Origin: Methylococcaceae bacterium
Lineage (GTDB): Bacteria > Pseudomonadota > Gammaproteobacteria > Methylococcales > Methylomonadaceae
DNA length: 11,249 nucleotides
Reading direction: 5' to 3'
NCBI GenBank assembly: GCA_947484105.1
Contig: CANKON010000021.1
Coordinates: 1-11,249, forward strand
Below, in pieces: positions 1-7,155 of the stretch. Positions within the stretch are counted from its first letter, which is position 1. Every line of letters starts with the position of its first letter. The notes under the pieces are model-generated. The model was given only the letters and a program-made list of their open reading frames with translations. It was not told where the DNA came from and made no database searches. The position numbers and the translations under genes are program-made.

Positions 1-183
1 ACTGCATTGTTTATGAGCAGTCCCACTTTGGTACGTAAGGGTCGGGTTTGCGAACGAAAAAAGACTTCGGCATCTAAAAAACTCGATTTTTACAAGCGCA
101 GAAAAAAGCATTGTTTTTAAAGACTTTTTTCTTAACTTAATGGCATTGGTCTTAGATGGCGGCAAAACACAGGAGTTACAAAA
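1..183. other. Upstream region of the integrase, no gene called
   Basis: This stretch precedes the integrase start. One frame on the + strand is open from the window edge to a TAA at 118-120; its product would be very basic (many Lys and Arg), and I do not recognise it. On the opposite strand a frame beginning with ATG at 112-110 is also open to the window edge. Neither has composition or motifs that let me call a gene. The region has runs of A and T around 55-130. An excisionase or small regulator often sits next to such integrases, but none can be shown here. Confidence 0.3.
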
Positions 184-1233
184 ATGGCAATCAAAAAAAG
201 AAATGGTATCTGGCACATTGACTTCTTCACTCCAAACGGCGAGCGAATACGCCGAACTGCTGGGACTGAAAACAAGCAACAAGCCCAAGAATTGCACGAC
301 CGCCTAAAAGTCGAATCGTGGCGTGTCGAGCAAGTAGGTGACAAGCCAAAGCGAACTTGGGAGCAAGCGGTGGTTCGTTATTTGACTGAACACTCGCAAA
401 AGAAAAGCGTTGTGACTGATAAGTTTCATTTACGTTGGGTAAACGAATACTTACACGGCAAACAACTTGTTGAAATAAGTAAATCCACTCTTGATAATTT
501 GAAGAATGAAAAGCTAAAAACAGGAGTAAGTAACGCGACAGTTAATCGGGTGCTAGCTACTGTGCGAAAAGTATTAAATGCTGCAAAGAATGAGTGGGAA
601 TGGATAGACAATGTCCCATCGGTAAAAATGCTTACAGAACCAAAAAGTCGTGTTCGCTGGTTAAGTGTTGACGAAGCGAAACGGATTATGACAGAACTAC
701 CAGAACACTTGGCGGCAATGGCTAAATTTTCTCTGGCGACAGGATTGCGTGAAAGTAATGTAACTGGTTTGACATGGGAACAGGTGGATTTGTCACGTCG
801 ATGCGCTTGGATTCATGCTGAAAATGCAAAAGCAGGCAAGGCAATTGCTGTTCCGTTAAACGCCGATGCACTTTCTGTTTTACGCGCTCAGGTTGGAAAG
901 CACTCAACAAATGTTTTTTGCTATAAAGGCAAAATAATAGTCGGTGCAAATACAAAGGCATGGAGAGCGGCTTTGGTTCGGGCGGGAGTTTCTGATTTTC
1001 GGTGGCATGACCTTCGCCATACTTGGGCAAGTTGGCACGTTCAAAACGGAACACCTCTAAACGTTTTAAAAGAATTGGGTGGTTGGGCTGATTTGTCGAT
1101 GGTTTTGCGATATGCACATCTGTCAAGTGACCATCTAAGTGGTTATGCGGCAAATATCGAAAATCGAAATCACGGCACAAATACGACACAAGCACAAAAA
1201 AGCCCTATTAGCGAAAACCGCCACAGGGCTTGA
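184..1233 (+). CDS. Tyrosine recombinase / integrase of a tRNA-targeted element
   Basis: Site-specific recombinase of the phage integrase family (349 residues, a usual length), predicted to insert and excise a mobile element by strand exchange through a 3'-phosphotyrosine. An AP2-like arm-binding region covers about residues 1-45 and a SAM-like core-binding region about 55-145. The catalytic domain follows from about 155. The active-site set is visible: Arg189 in GLRES, Lys216 in the beta-hairpin NAKAGK, His275 and Arg278 in WHDLRH, Trp301 in LGGW replacing the second His (common in this family), and nucleophile Tyr310 in RYAHLS. A Shine-Dalgarno AGGAG at 171-175 sits 8 bases before the ATG. 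The gene points at the 3' end of tRNA-Pro and stops 6 bases short of it, which implies that this tRNA is the attachment site. It appears intact. Its last codons overlap a terminator on the other strand. Confidence 0.93.
   Translation: MAIKKRNGIWHIDFFTPNGERIRRTAGTENKQQAQELHDRLKVESWRVEQVGDKPKRTWEQAVVRYLTEHSQKKSVVTDKFHLRWVNEYLHGKQLVEISKSTLDNLKNEKLKTGVSNATVNRVLATVRKVLNAAKNEWEWIDNVPSVKMLTEPKSRVRWLSVDEAKRIMTELPEHLAAMAKFSLATGLRESNVTGLTWEQVDLSRRCAWIHAENAKAGKAIAVPLNADALSVLRAQVGKHSTNVFCYKGKIIVGANTKAWRAALVRAGVSDFRWHDLRHTWASWHVQNGTPLNVLKELGGWADLSMVLRYAHLSSDHLSGYAANIENRNHGTNTTQAQKSPISENRHRA
1196..1231 (-). terminator. Rho-independent terminator of tRNA-Pro, inside the integrase 3' end
   Basis: Read leftward, a stem of 7 base pairs (AAGCCCT at 1231-1225 with AGGGCTT at 1206-1200) encloses an inner GCG/CGC pairing around a GTTTT loop. 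The T-run at 1199-1196, with 1200-1201 also T, follows directly. It begins 8 bases past the tRNA CCA end, so it fits termination of tRNA-Pro transcription. It lies wholly within the coding sequence of the integrase on the + strand. On the + strand no good T-run follows the hairpin. Confidence 0.75.
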
Positions 1234-1239
1234 ATTTAT

Positions 1240-1316
<77 letters not shown>

Positions 1317-1359
1317 ATTTGATCTTTTATATACTATAAGTGCCAAGGTTACACTATGA

Positions 1360-1388
1360 TTGACCAATTTTCCACTGATATTGATAAC
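1360..1388 (+). promoter_or_regulatory. Candidate sigma70-type promoter of the T2SS operon
   Basis: TTGACC at 1360-1365 (5 of 6 to TTGACA), a 17-base spacer, then GATAAC at 1383-1388 (4 of 6 to TATAAT). It lies 40 bases before the gspL-like ATG, in the gap between the divergent tRNA-Pro and the secretion genes. This is a consensus match by eye only. The same gap also contains TATA-rich sequence (1328-1339) that could provide the -10 of the leftward tRNA promoter. Confidence 0.45.
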
Positions 1389-1427
1389 AGGTACAATCAG
1401 AAACTTCTGATATTTGAGCTTTATTGA

Positions 1428-2651
1428 ATGATAAATAAAAACATTAAAATCGAATTGAAACCTTTTCTGCGTTGGTGGAAACGTGAGTTAGCATTTTTAA
1501 TTCCCGTCAAAGTACGTCAATTTTTTCATATACCACGCGGTGTAATTATCATTCGTCCCATTGGCGAACAATTTGAATTCAGTTATGAAATTAACAAACA
1601 GACAGAAATTTTAGCGACCGTTGCACAAGATATTTCTAATGCAGAAAGTATTAAAAATTTAATCAATGCTGACCGTTTTAAAAACGCTATTTTCGTTTTA
1701 CGTTTATCAAACCGTGATGCACTGAACAAAACGTTAAATTTACCACTCGCCGCACAATCCAACGTATCGCAAGTCGTGAGTTATGAATTGGATCGTTACA
1801 GCCCATTCAAAGCAGAACAGGTTTATTTTGCAACGCACGTTGAGCGTATTGACACGGAAACTGGACAGCTTATTGTGCAGTTAATGATTGTGCCGCGAAA
1901 TTTGCTCGAAAACCTTTATGCGAATTGTAAAAAATTAGGCATTGCATTGCATTATGTTGATGTTGAAAATTACCCAAATGATTTACAGCAATTGCATTTT
2001 TCTTACAATTTACTTCCTGTCCATTTACAACCCCAAATTGCTAAGACGCCGCGCCGCATTATGACGGGATTAGTCGCCTTATCGCTACTTTTAAGCGTTG
2101 CAAGTTTAGTTTTTCCACTGTGGTTGGAATATCAAGCCGTCGAAAATTTACAAATCAAAATTGCCAAAATAGACAAAGAAGTCAAAGCCGTTAAAACCTT
2201 GCAATCCGATATGGATGTCATGCGTGAAGAAAATCAAGCACTTATTAACGAAAAAATAACCGTTCCATCAGTCGTTGCAATCTTGAATGAAATCAGCGCG
2301 TTAATGGAAGATGACAGTTGGCTTTCGTATTTGCAATACAGCGAAGGTCAATTGCAATTACAAGGTGAATCAAAGGCGGCATCTAATTTGCTTACAGACT
2401 TGGAAGCGTCCGACTATTTTGCCAATGCTAATTTTGCCTCGCCTGTTACCCAAGACAAAGCCAGCGGCATGGAACGTTTTCAAATTTCTGCACAAATTAC
2501 CAAACCAGAAAATGTTGAAAATAGTGACGCGACAACTGAAACGGCTGTCGAAGAACCAAACGAATTGACTGATGAAACACCGACAGAACCGACTGTTCAA
2601 GATGTAACAACTGAAGAGGCAAACACTGAAAATGGTACTCCAGAAGAATAA
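1428..2651 (+). CDS. GspL-like type II secretion protein (PilM-like plus PilN-like)
   Basis: Inner-membrane assembly protein of a type II secretion system. GspL proteins couple the cytoplasmic ATPase GspE to the periplasmic GspM. The cytoplasmic part (about 1-205) has features of the actin-like GspL/PilM fold, including ELDRYSPFKAEQVYF at 120-134, a motif region seen in these proteins. One membrane span lies at about 212-232. A periplasmic coiled coil (about 235-275) and a PilN/ferredoxin-like domain (about 280-358) follow. The last 47 residues form an acidic, Thr/Glu/Pro-rich tail that core GspL does not need. The ATG at 1428 has only a weak upstream GAG (1416-1418). It is the first gene of the operon and overlaps the next gene by 20 bases. 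A PilMN-type fusion is the alternative name, but the following M-C-D order favours GspL. Confidence 0.8.
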   Translation: MINKNIKIELKPFLRWWKRELAFLIPVKVRQFFHIPRGVIIIRPIGEQFEFSYEINKQTEILATVAQDISNAESIKNLINADRFKNAIFVLRLSNRDALNKTLNLPLAAQSNVSQVVSYELDRYSPFKAEQVYFATHVERIDTETGQLIVQLMIVPRNLLENLYANCKKLGIALHYVDVENYPNDLQQLHFSYNLLPVHLQPQIAKTPRRIMTGLVALSLLLSVASLVFPLWLEYQAVENLQIKIAKIDKEVKAVKTLQSDMDVMREENQALINEKITVPSVVAILNEISALMEDDSWLSYLQYSEGQLQLQGESKAASNLLTDLEASDYFANANFASPVTQDKASGMERFQISAQITKPENVENSDATTETAVEEPNELTDETPTEPTVQDVTTEEANTENGTPEE

Positions 2652-3219
2652 TCAAAATGAGCGTTGGCTAGCAGTTAGCTTATTGTTAGCCGTAATAGGC
2701 TTTATAAGTTTCGTCATTATTTTGCCGCTCGTGAATCAAGGGTTAGCGCTGCACGAAGAAAAAAATGCGCTTGGTTTTCGTTTTGAGCAATATGAGCGAA
2801 TTTTGGCGCGTAAACAAAGTGTTATTGATGAAATGGAAATGCTGAAATCGCAAATTGCCGATCAAAATTATTTAAGTACCCAAAATACCAGCGCGTTAGC
2901 CTCAGCAGAATTACAGGAAATGATTAAACAAGCAATTGTTGAAGCGGGCGGTCAATTGAGCAGCACACAAGGTTTACCTGTCGTGACAAAAAATAATTTT
3001 AATCACATTCCCATTAACGTTCGCATGACGGGAAGTAGCGAGGTTTTACGCGCGGTGCTGCACAAAATTGAAACCGCTACACCGCTTGTCGTTGTTGAGC
3101 AAATCGACATTCGCCCGATGCGCGGGGTTCGTAATAAAACGACACATCAAATCGACCAAAGCAATGAATTAAGCGTCAATTTTCAAGCGATTAGTTTTAT
3201 GAAAAAACCAGCCGCATGA
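2632..3219 (+). CDS. GspM-like type II secretion protein (PilO / GspMb type)
   Basis: Small bitopic inner-membrane protein (195 residues) predicted to pair with the GspL-like protein in the T2SS assembly platform. A short cytoplasmic N-terminus is followed by a membrane span at about 11-33. Then comes a charged coiled coil at about 40-75 and a ferredoxin-like periplasmic domain at about 95-190, with the INVRMTGS and VVVEQIDIRP strands typical of the PilO/GspMb group. The start at 2632 lies inside the 3' end of the preceding gene, with GAGG at 2616-2619 some 12 bases upstream. The stop overlaps the next start in an ATGA junction, so translation is probably coupled. Assignment rests on topology, domain look and gene order. 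Confidence 0.8.
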   Translation: MVLQKNNQNERWLAVSLLLAVIGFISFVIILPLVNQGLALHEEKNALGFRFEQYERILARKQSVIDEMEMLKSQIADQNYLSTQNTSALASAELQEMIKQAIVEAGGQLSSTQGLPVVTKNNFNHIPINVRMTGSSEVLRAVLHKIETATPLVVVEQIDIRPMRGVRNKTTHQIDQSNELSVNFQAISFMKKPAA

Positions 3220-3884
3220 ATCGTCCGCTCCTTTATGTTTTAATCACGTTGAATGTGTTTCTCGCCGCTATTTTAGGGGCGGAATGGGCGACAAATACTG
3301 AACCGCAGCCTGTAAAAACATCAGCGCAAACTCAAAATAATAATGCTGAATTGGATGAAGCATTGCCCGAATTAGATTTAACGGCGACAAGTGAAGACGA
3401 TTACAGTGATTTGGTGGAGCGTCCACTATTTATTAAAGGTCGCAAACCTGTGAATGAACCAGAACCTGAAACTGCAACTGCGGCGGTGAAAAAGGTGGAA
3501 GCGTTTAATTGGGAATTGACAGGTATTTTTACCACACCAAAAGGTGTAACCGCATTTTTGAGTAGAACCAATACCAAAGTCCCGAAAGATAATTATCGCA
3601 AACCCAAAATTGGCGAAGAATTAGACGGCTGGAAAATCACAGAAATTAACACTGACAACATAATTTTAACGCAAGCAGGTGAAACGAAAATTTTGCAATT
3701 ACGAAAAGCAAAACCTAAATCTCCACTGAAAGCGGATATAAATAAGCCACAGCAGCCCGTCGCCCCAGTTTCCGAAAAACCAACGCAACAACAGGGAGCG
3801 CTGTCGCAAACGTTGCAAATACCTAGTGCCGTGAATAACATTGAGCCACAAGCTGATGAAAGTGTCGAAGCTGTGCCAGAATAA
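3216..3884 (+). CDS. GspC/XpsN-like T2SS clamp protein without PDZ domain
   Basis: Periplasmic bitopic protein (222 residues) expected to link the inner-membrane platform to the secretin. A membrane span covers about residues 5-22. After a polar linker there is the sequence YSDLVERPLFIKGRKP (63-78), which matches the 'RPLF...GRRP' element at the start of the GspC homology region. The homology-region beta domain covers about 95-163 (WELTGIFTTP, GEELDGWKITEI, ILTQAGETKILQL). The C-terminal 55 residues are Pro/Gln/Glu-rich and disordered in appearance, and there is no PDZ or coiled-coil domain as in classical GspC. The position between M and D matches xpsN of Xanthomonas, so gspN is an equally used name. 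The start overlaps the gspM stop by 4 bases. Confidence 0.75.
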   Translation: MNRPLLYVLITLNVFLAAILGAEWATNTEPQPVKTSAQTQNNNAELDEALPELDLTATSEDDYSDLVERPLFIKGRKPVNEPEPETATAAVKKVEAFNWELTGIFTTPKGVTAFLSRTNTKVPKDNYRKPKIGEELDGWKITEINTDNIILTQAGETKILQLRKAKPKSPLKADINKPQQPVAPVSEKPTQQQGALSQTLQIPSAVNNIEPQADESVEAVPE

Positions 3885-3915
3885 AAAATAAGCAATTTTA
3901 AAAATCGAAAATAAA

Positions 3916-6081
3916 ATGAAATCACCCCACAAATTAACTTTTTTAACTACCGCTATTTTAAGTTTAGCGACGTTGTCTGGCTGCGAATTATTAAATCCGC
4001 AACGCCCCAAATTACCGATTACGTCGCACGCGCCAATGCCAAGTGAAACTATTCCGCAATTACAAAATAAATCTGTGGCAAATGACGCACAAAAACCGAA
4101 AAGTGAGTTATTTCCCAGCAACGATTACGCCAAAGATATTCCTGTTGCGAGTGAACAAGCGGCTCAAAATTCAGTTGGTAAAAAAGCTAAAGGGGAATTC
4201 AATTTAAATTTTGACGAAGCGGATTTAGGCGAAGTAGCAAAAGTTGTTTTGAGTGATATTTTGGGACAGAATTACGTTTTAAGTCCGAAAGTCGCGGGCA
4301 AAGTCACGCTGCAAACCACCCATCCTTTGAGTAAAGAAGAATTATTGCCAACGCTCGAAATGGTGTTGAGCATGAACAATGCGGCATTGGTCAAAGATGG
4401 TGACATTTACCATATCGAACCGCTAAACGAAGCGTTATACAGTGCGAATTTTAGTTCAAATCGTGGCGGAAAATTTGGTTATCAAATGCGCGTCATTCCA
4501 GTGAAAAATGTTGCGGTTGATAATATCGCAGATTTAATCAAACCGCTTTTACACGAAAAAACACTTTTAACGGTCGATGGACGACGTAATTTATTAGTTG
4601 TTTCAGGGGCGGCGGATGAATTAGCGCGAATTATGGACATGGTGAATACGTTCGACATCGATATTTTGAAAGGACGTTCTTTCGCGCTTTTTCCACTTGC
4701 TCACGTCGATTCAGAAACACTCATCAAAGAATTAGACGAAGTATTTTACAAAAAAGCGAAAGGTGATGAAGAACAATTTTTTAAATTTATTCCGATTGAA
4801 CGCTTAAATGCCGTGTTGGCAATTACGCATCAAGCCCGTTATTTGAAAGACATTGAACAATGGGTCACACGTTTAGACCGCGCCAATTCCACAACAGGCG
4901 GCGGTGTCAATGTCTACAAAGTGCAACACGTTGATGCTATCGAATTAGCGGATACATTGAATGATATTTTTGGAAATGGCAGCAGTTCTTCTCGTCGTGA
5001 AAAATCGCCTAAATTAGCAGGCGGCAAAAAATCGAGTTCGTTAACCAATAAAACGTCAGATAAAACCGACAAAACATCAGACACGAAAAAAACAACAGCG
5101 CAACGTTCAACATCAAGCGGTTCAACGGGCGATGCGAAAGTGTCAAATGTAGGAGAAGTGCGAATTATTGCGGATGAATCCAATAACAGTTTAATCATCG
5201 TGGCGACCGCGCAAGAATACGAAATTATTCGCCCGATTATGAATCAGTTGGATGTCATGCCGTTGCAAGTGTTGGTTGATGCGACGATTGTTGAAGTGAC
5301 ATTGACTGACGATTTGAAATACGGTTTGCAGTGGTATTTTAATCACAACAACGGTGGTTCAAATTCAGTGAATAGCAATAAATTAGGTGACATTTCAAAA
5401 GATGTGGCAGGTGCTGCTGCAACAGCCGCAACAGGTGGATTTGGTTATTCATTTTTAAGTAATTCAAACGACATTGGCGCAGTGTTAAACGCACAAGCGA
5501 GCAATAATAATGTCAACGTGATTTCGTCGCCGTCGTTGATGGTGTTGAATAATCAAGAAGCCAGCATTCAAGTTGGTGAAGAAATTTCCTTATCTACAGG
5601 AACATTTGGTATCGGAACTGTGAACAGCACCACCACGCCGTTAACCCAAAATCAACAACGGAAAACAGGCGTAAAATTGAAAATTAAACCGCGTGTTAAT
5701 GCAAATGGTTTGGTGACAATGGAAGTGACGCAAAGCGTTGAAGATGTTGCCGAAAGCCTCAAAGAGGGGGAGGTGAATCCGCGTATCTCGACCCGTGAAA
5801 TTGAAAGTTCCGTGGCAATTCAAAGCGGCGAATCGATTGTTTTGGGCGGTTTGATTAAAGATAAAAATACAAACAACGAAGGTGGAATTCCACTTTTGCA
5901 CGAAATCCCCGTTTTGGGCAGCTTATTTGGCAACAAAAGCAAAGGTCAAAATAAAATCGAACTCGTTGTTTTAATTACGCCGCGTGTGGTGAAAAGTCGC
6001 CAAGATGCGAATATGATTACCAACGAATTTAAACGCAAACTCAGTGGAATTTACGAAGATGACGCAACCCTCATTAAATGA
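3916..6081 (+). CDS. GspD secretin, outer-membrane channel of type II secretion
   Basis: Outer-membrane secretin (721 residues). A signal peptide ends in a lipobox, LSGC with Cys23, so it is probably a lipoprotein able to reach the outer membrane by itself or with a pilotin. N0 covers about 93-170, N1 about 188-250, N2 about 253-325 and N3 about 331-445. N3 carries a Ser/Thr/Lys-rich low-complexity insert at about 355-410 with KTSD/KTDKTSD repeats. The secretin beta domain covers about 447-692, with NVISSPSLMVLNNQEA, GESIVLGGLI and GIPLLHEIPVLGSLFG, ending in ELVVLITPRVV. A short C-terminal tail follows. It starts 31 bases after the previous gene with no clear Shine-Dalgarno, and its end overlaps the next gene. 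The fold and motifs leave little doubt; type IV pilus PilQ is excluded by the domain order and neighbours. Confidence 0.95.
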   Translation: MKSPHKLTFLTTAILSLATLSGCELLNPQRPKLPITSHAPMPSETIPQLQNKSVANDAQKPKSELFPSNDYAKDIPVASEQAAQNSVGKKAKGEFNLNFDEADLGEVAKVVLSDILGQNYVLSPKVAGKVTLQTTHPLSKEELLPTLEMVLSMNNAALVKDGDIYHIEPLNEALYSANFSSNRGGKFGYQMRVIPVKNVAVDNIADLIKPLLHEKTLLTVDGRRNLLVVSGAADELARIMDMVNTFDIDILKGRSFALFPLAHVDSETLIKELDEVFYKKAKGDEEQFFKFIPIERLNAVLAITHQARYLKDIEQWVTRLDRANSTTGGGVNVYKVQHVDAIELADTLNDIFGNGSSSSRREKSPKLAGGKKSSSLTNKTSDKTDKTSDTKKTTAQRSTSSGSTGDAKVSNVGEVRIIADESNNSLIIVATAQEYEIIRPIMNQLDVMPLQVLVDATIVEVTLTDDLKYGLQWYFNHNNGGSNSVNSNKLGDISKDVAGAAATAATGGFGYSFLSNSNDIGAVLNAQASNNNVNVISSPSLMVLNNQEASIQVGEEISLSTGTFGIGTVNSTTTPLTQNQQRKTGVKLKIKPRVNANGLVTMEVTQSVEDVAESLKEGEVNPRISTREIESSVAIQSGESIVLGGLIKDKNTNNEGGIPLLHEIPVLGSLFGNKSKGQNKIELVVLITPRVVKSRQDANMITNEFKRKLSGIYEDDATLIK

Positions 6082-6292
6082 ACAAATTGAAAAAATCTTA
6101 GCCGAAGAAGCCGCACAACTTGAACAAAACAGTTGGGGCAACAAATTAAAACGCTTGTGGCAAGCTGACAATAAAAAACAGGCGTTTAAAGCCGAACTTT
6201 TTGCGATGTGGCGCGGTTTAAGCAAAAAAGGCGTTTTTACCTTATTTCTGATTGTGGCATTTGTATTTGCACTGACATTTTCGGTATTGTGA
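6059..6292 (+). CDS. Small C-terminally anchored membrane protein following gspD
   Basis: Protein of 77 residues from the ATG at 6059; a GTG at 6044 in the same frame would add five residues. I do not recognise a family. A charged, helical N-terminal part (about 1-55) contains an acidic stretch and then a basic/Trp region (KLKRLW, FAMWRGLSKK). One hydrophobic span (about 58-77) reaches the very C-terminus, so it is predicted tail-anchored with the soluble part in the cytoplasm. Its start lies inside the 3' end of gspD (23-base overlap), indicating co-expression with the secretion genes. It could be an operon-specific accessory of the system or merely a co-transcribed gene. The function is unknown. 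Confidence 0.65.
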   Translation: MTQPSLNEQIEKILAEEAAQLEQNSWGNKLKRLWQADNKKQAFKAELFAMWRGLSKKGVFTLFLIVAFVFALTFSVL

Positions 6293-6309
6293 AATTCACA
6301 CCGTGAAAA

Positions 6310-7143
6310 TTAACGACCTGTGTTTTGCAAATGTTCAAGTAGACCTTTGTAGTATTCGAGCATTTGCGTTAAAAAAAGAATGGCTGCGTCGATTTCATTT
6401 TTAACATCGTGAACAAAATTGTGGTGCTGAAAAGTTTCTTGTGAATAAAACGACATTCCCATGTAAATCGTATTTAAACCCATCGCAATCATAATGAACG
6501 CCGCAGATTTCAACATCAAACCCCGAAAATGCGCGTTCATTTTACCGAATGCCACGCTGATAAATAACATCGTCGGCAACGTTCCCGCTCCAAACGTCAA
6601 CATCAATAAACCACCATCTAAAATTGTTGGTGCAGAAGTCGCTTTTACCGCCATCGCAAACGTCAATGGGCAAGGCATTAAACCATTCATTAAACCTGCC
6701 AATGACGCACCAATCAAACCGCCTTTGGTGCGAGAAGCCGCATAACCTTTGCGAATAAAATTCATCGGCAACAAACGAATCGAACCTTGAAACGGAATCC
6801 AACCTAAAATTCCAAATGCTAAAATAATTACAACCGAACCAATGAACATTTGCAAAATGCTTTGGATTTTTCCAAAAATTCCGCTGGAAACCAGCACAAC
6901 ACCCAACGCGGCAGCGGCAAAACCCACCATTGTATAAACGCTGATTCGCGCAAATTGATAAAACAAATACGGTAAATAACTGCGCGTCGCGGTTGAATTC
7001 ATAAAATAACCTGATACCAACGCACCACACATTCCTAAACAATGCCCACTTCCGAGCATTCCCGCCATAAACGCTAAACCATAATCAAAGCCGCCCGATG
7101 CCGCCATGACGTGCATACTGTGATCCATTGTTGAATGATCCAT
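6310..7143 (-). CDS. TauE/SafE (DsbD_2-like) membrane protein with Met/His-rich N-terminus
   Basis: Polytopic inner-membrane protein (277 residues) with about six spans. The family signature GSGHCLGMCG is at 31-40, and a second conserved element NGLMPCPL is at 153-160. Proteins of this group are often found beside copper P-ATPases and cytochrome oxidase maturation genes; the transported substrate is not known for most. The first 13 residues repeat MDHSTMDHSMH, a Met/His-rich pattern like copper-binding stretches in periplasmic copper proteins. The C-terminus (about 235-277) is a soluble tail with FQHHNFVHD. The ATG at 7143 has AGGA 7-8 bases upstream, overlapping the region just after the ATPase stop; the 12-base gap implies an operon. 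I infer a role in copper handling with the ATPase. Confidence 0.82.
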   Translation of the reverse strand: MDHSTMDHSMHVMAASGGFDYGLAFMAGMLGSGHCLGMCGALVSGYFMNSTATRSYLPYLFYQFARISVYTMVGFAAAALGVVLVSSGIFGKIQSILQMFIGSVVIILAFGILGWIPFQGSIRLLPMNFIRKGYAASRTKGGLIGASLAGLMNGLMPCPLTFAMAVKATSAPTILDGGLLMLTFGAGTLPTMLFISVAFGKMNAHFRGLMLKSAAFIMIAMGLNTIYMGMSFYSQETFQHHNFVHDVKNEIDAAILFLTQMLEYYKGLLEHLQNTGR

Positions 7144-7155
7144 AAAAATTCCTTT

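Noticed and set aside
1..120. Open frame from the left edge to TAA at 118-120, and an opposing frame from 112 to the edge
   Set aside because: Both are short and cut by the window edge, with no motif; the two overlap on opposite strands, so neither can be preferred.
722..1195. Long open frame antisense to the integrase
   Set aside because: It lies opposite an intact integrase with all catalytic residues, and its translation has no recognisable domain; it is a shadow of coding bias.
3593..4121. Leftward open frames across the gspC/gspD junction
   Set aside because: Cys/Phe-rich shadow translations opposite two well supported genes; no plausible ribosome site or domain.
6288..6300. Palindrome TGTGAAATTCACA resembling a CRP site
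   Set aside because: The CRP consensus needs 6 bases between TGTGA and TCACA; here there are 3. It also lies at the end of a gene between convergent operons, not at a promoter.
6542..7042. Second leftward frame within the TauE/SafE gene
   Set aside because: It is a +1 shadow of the TauE/SafE frame, rich in Trp, Cys and Phe, without family motifs.
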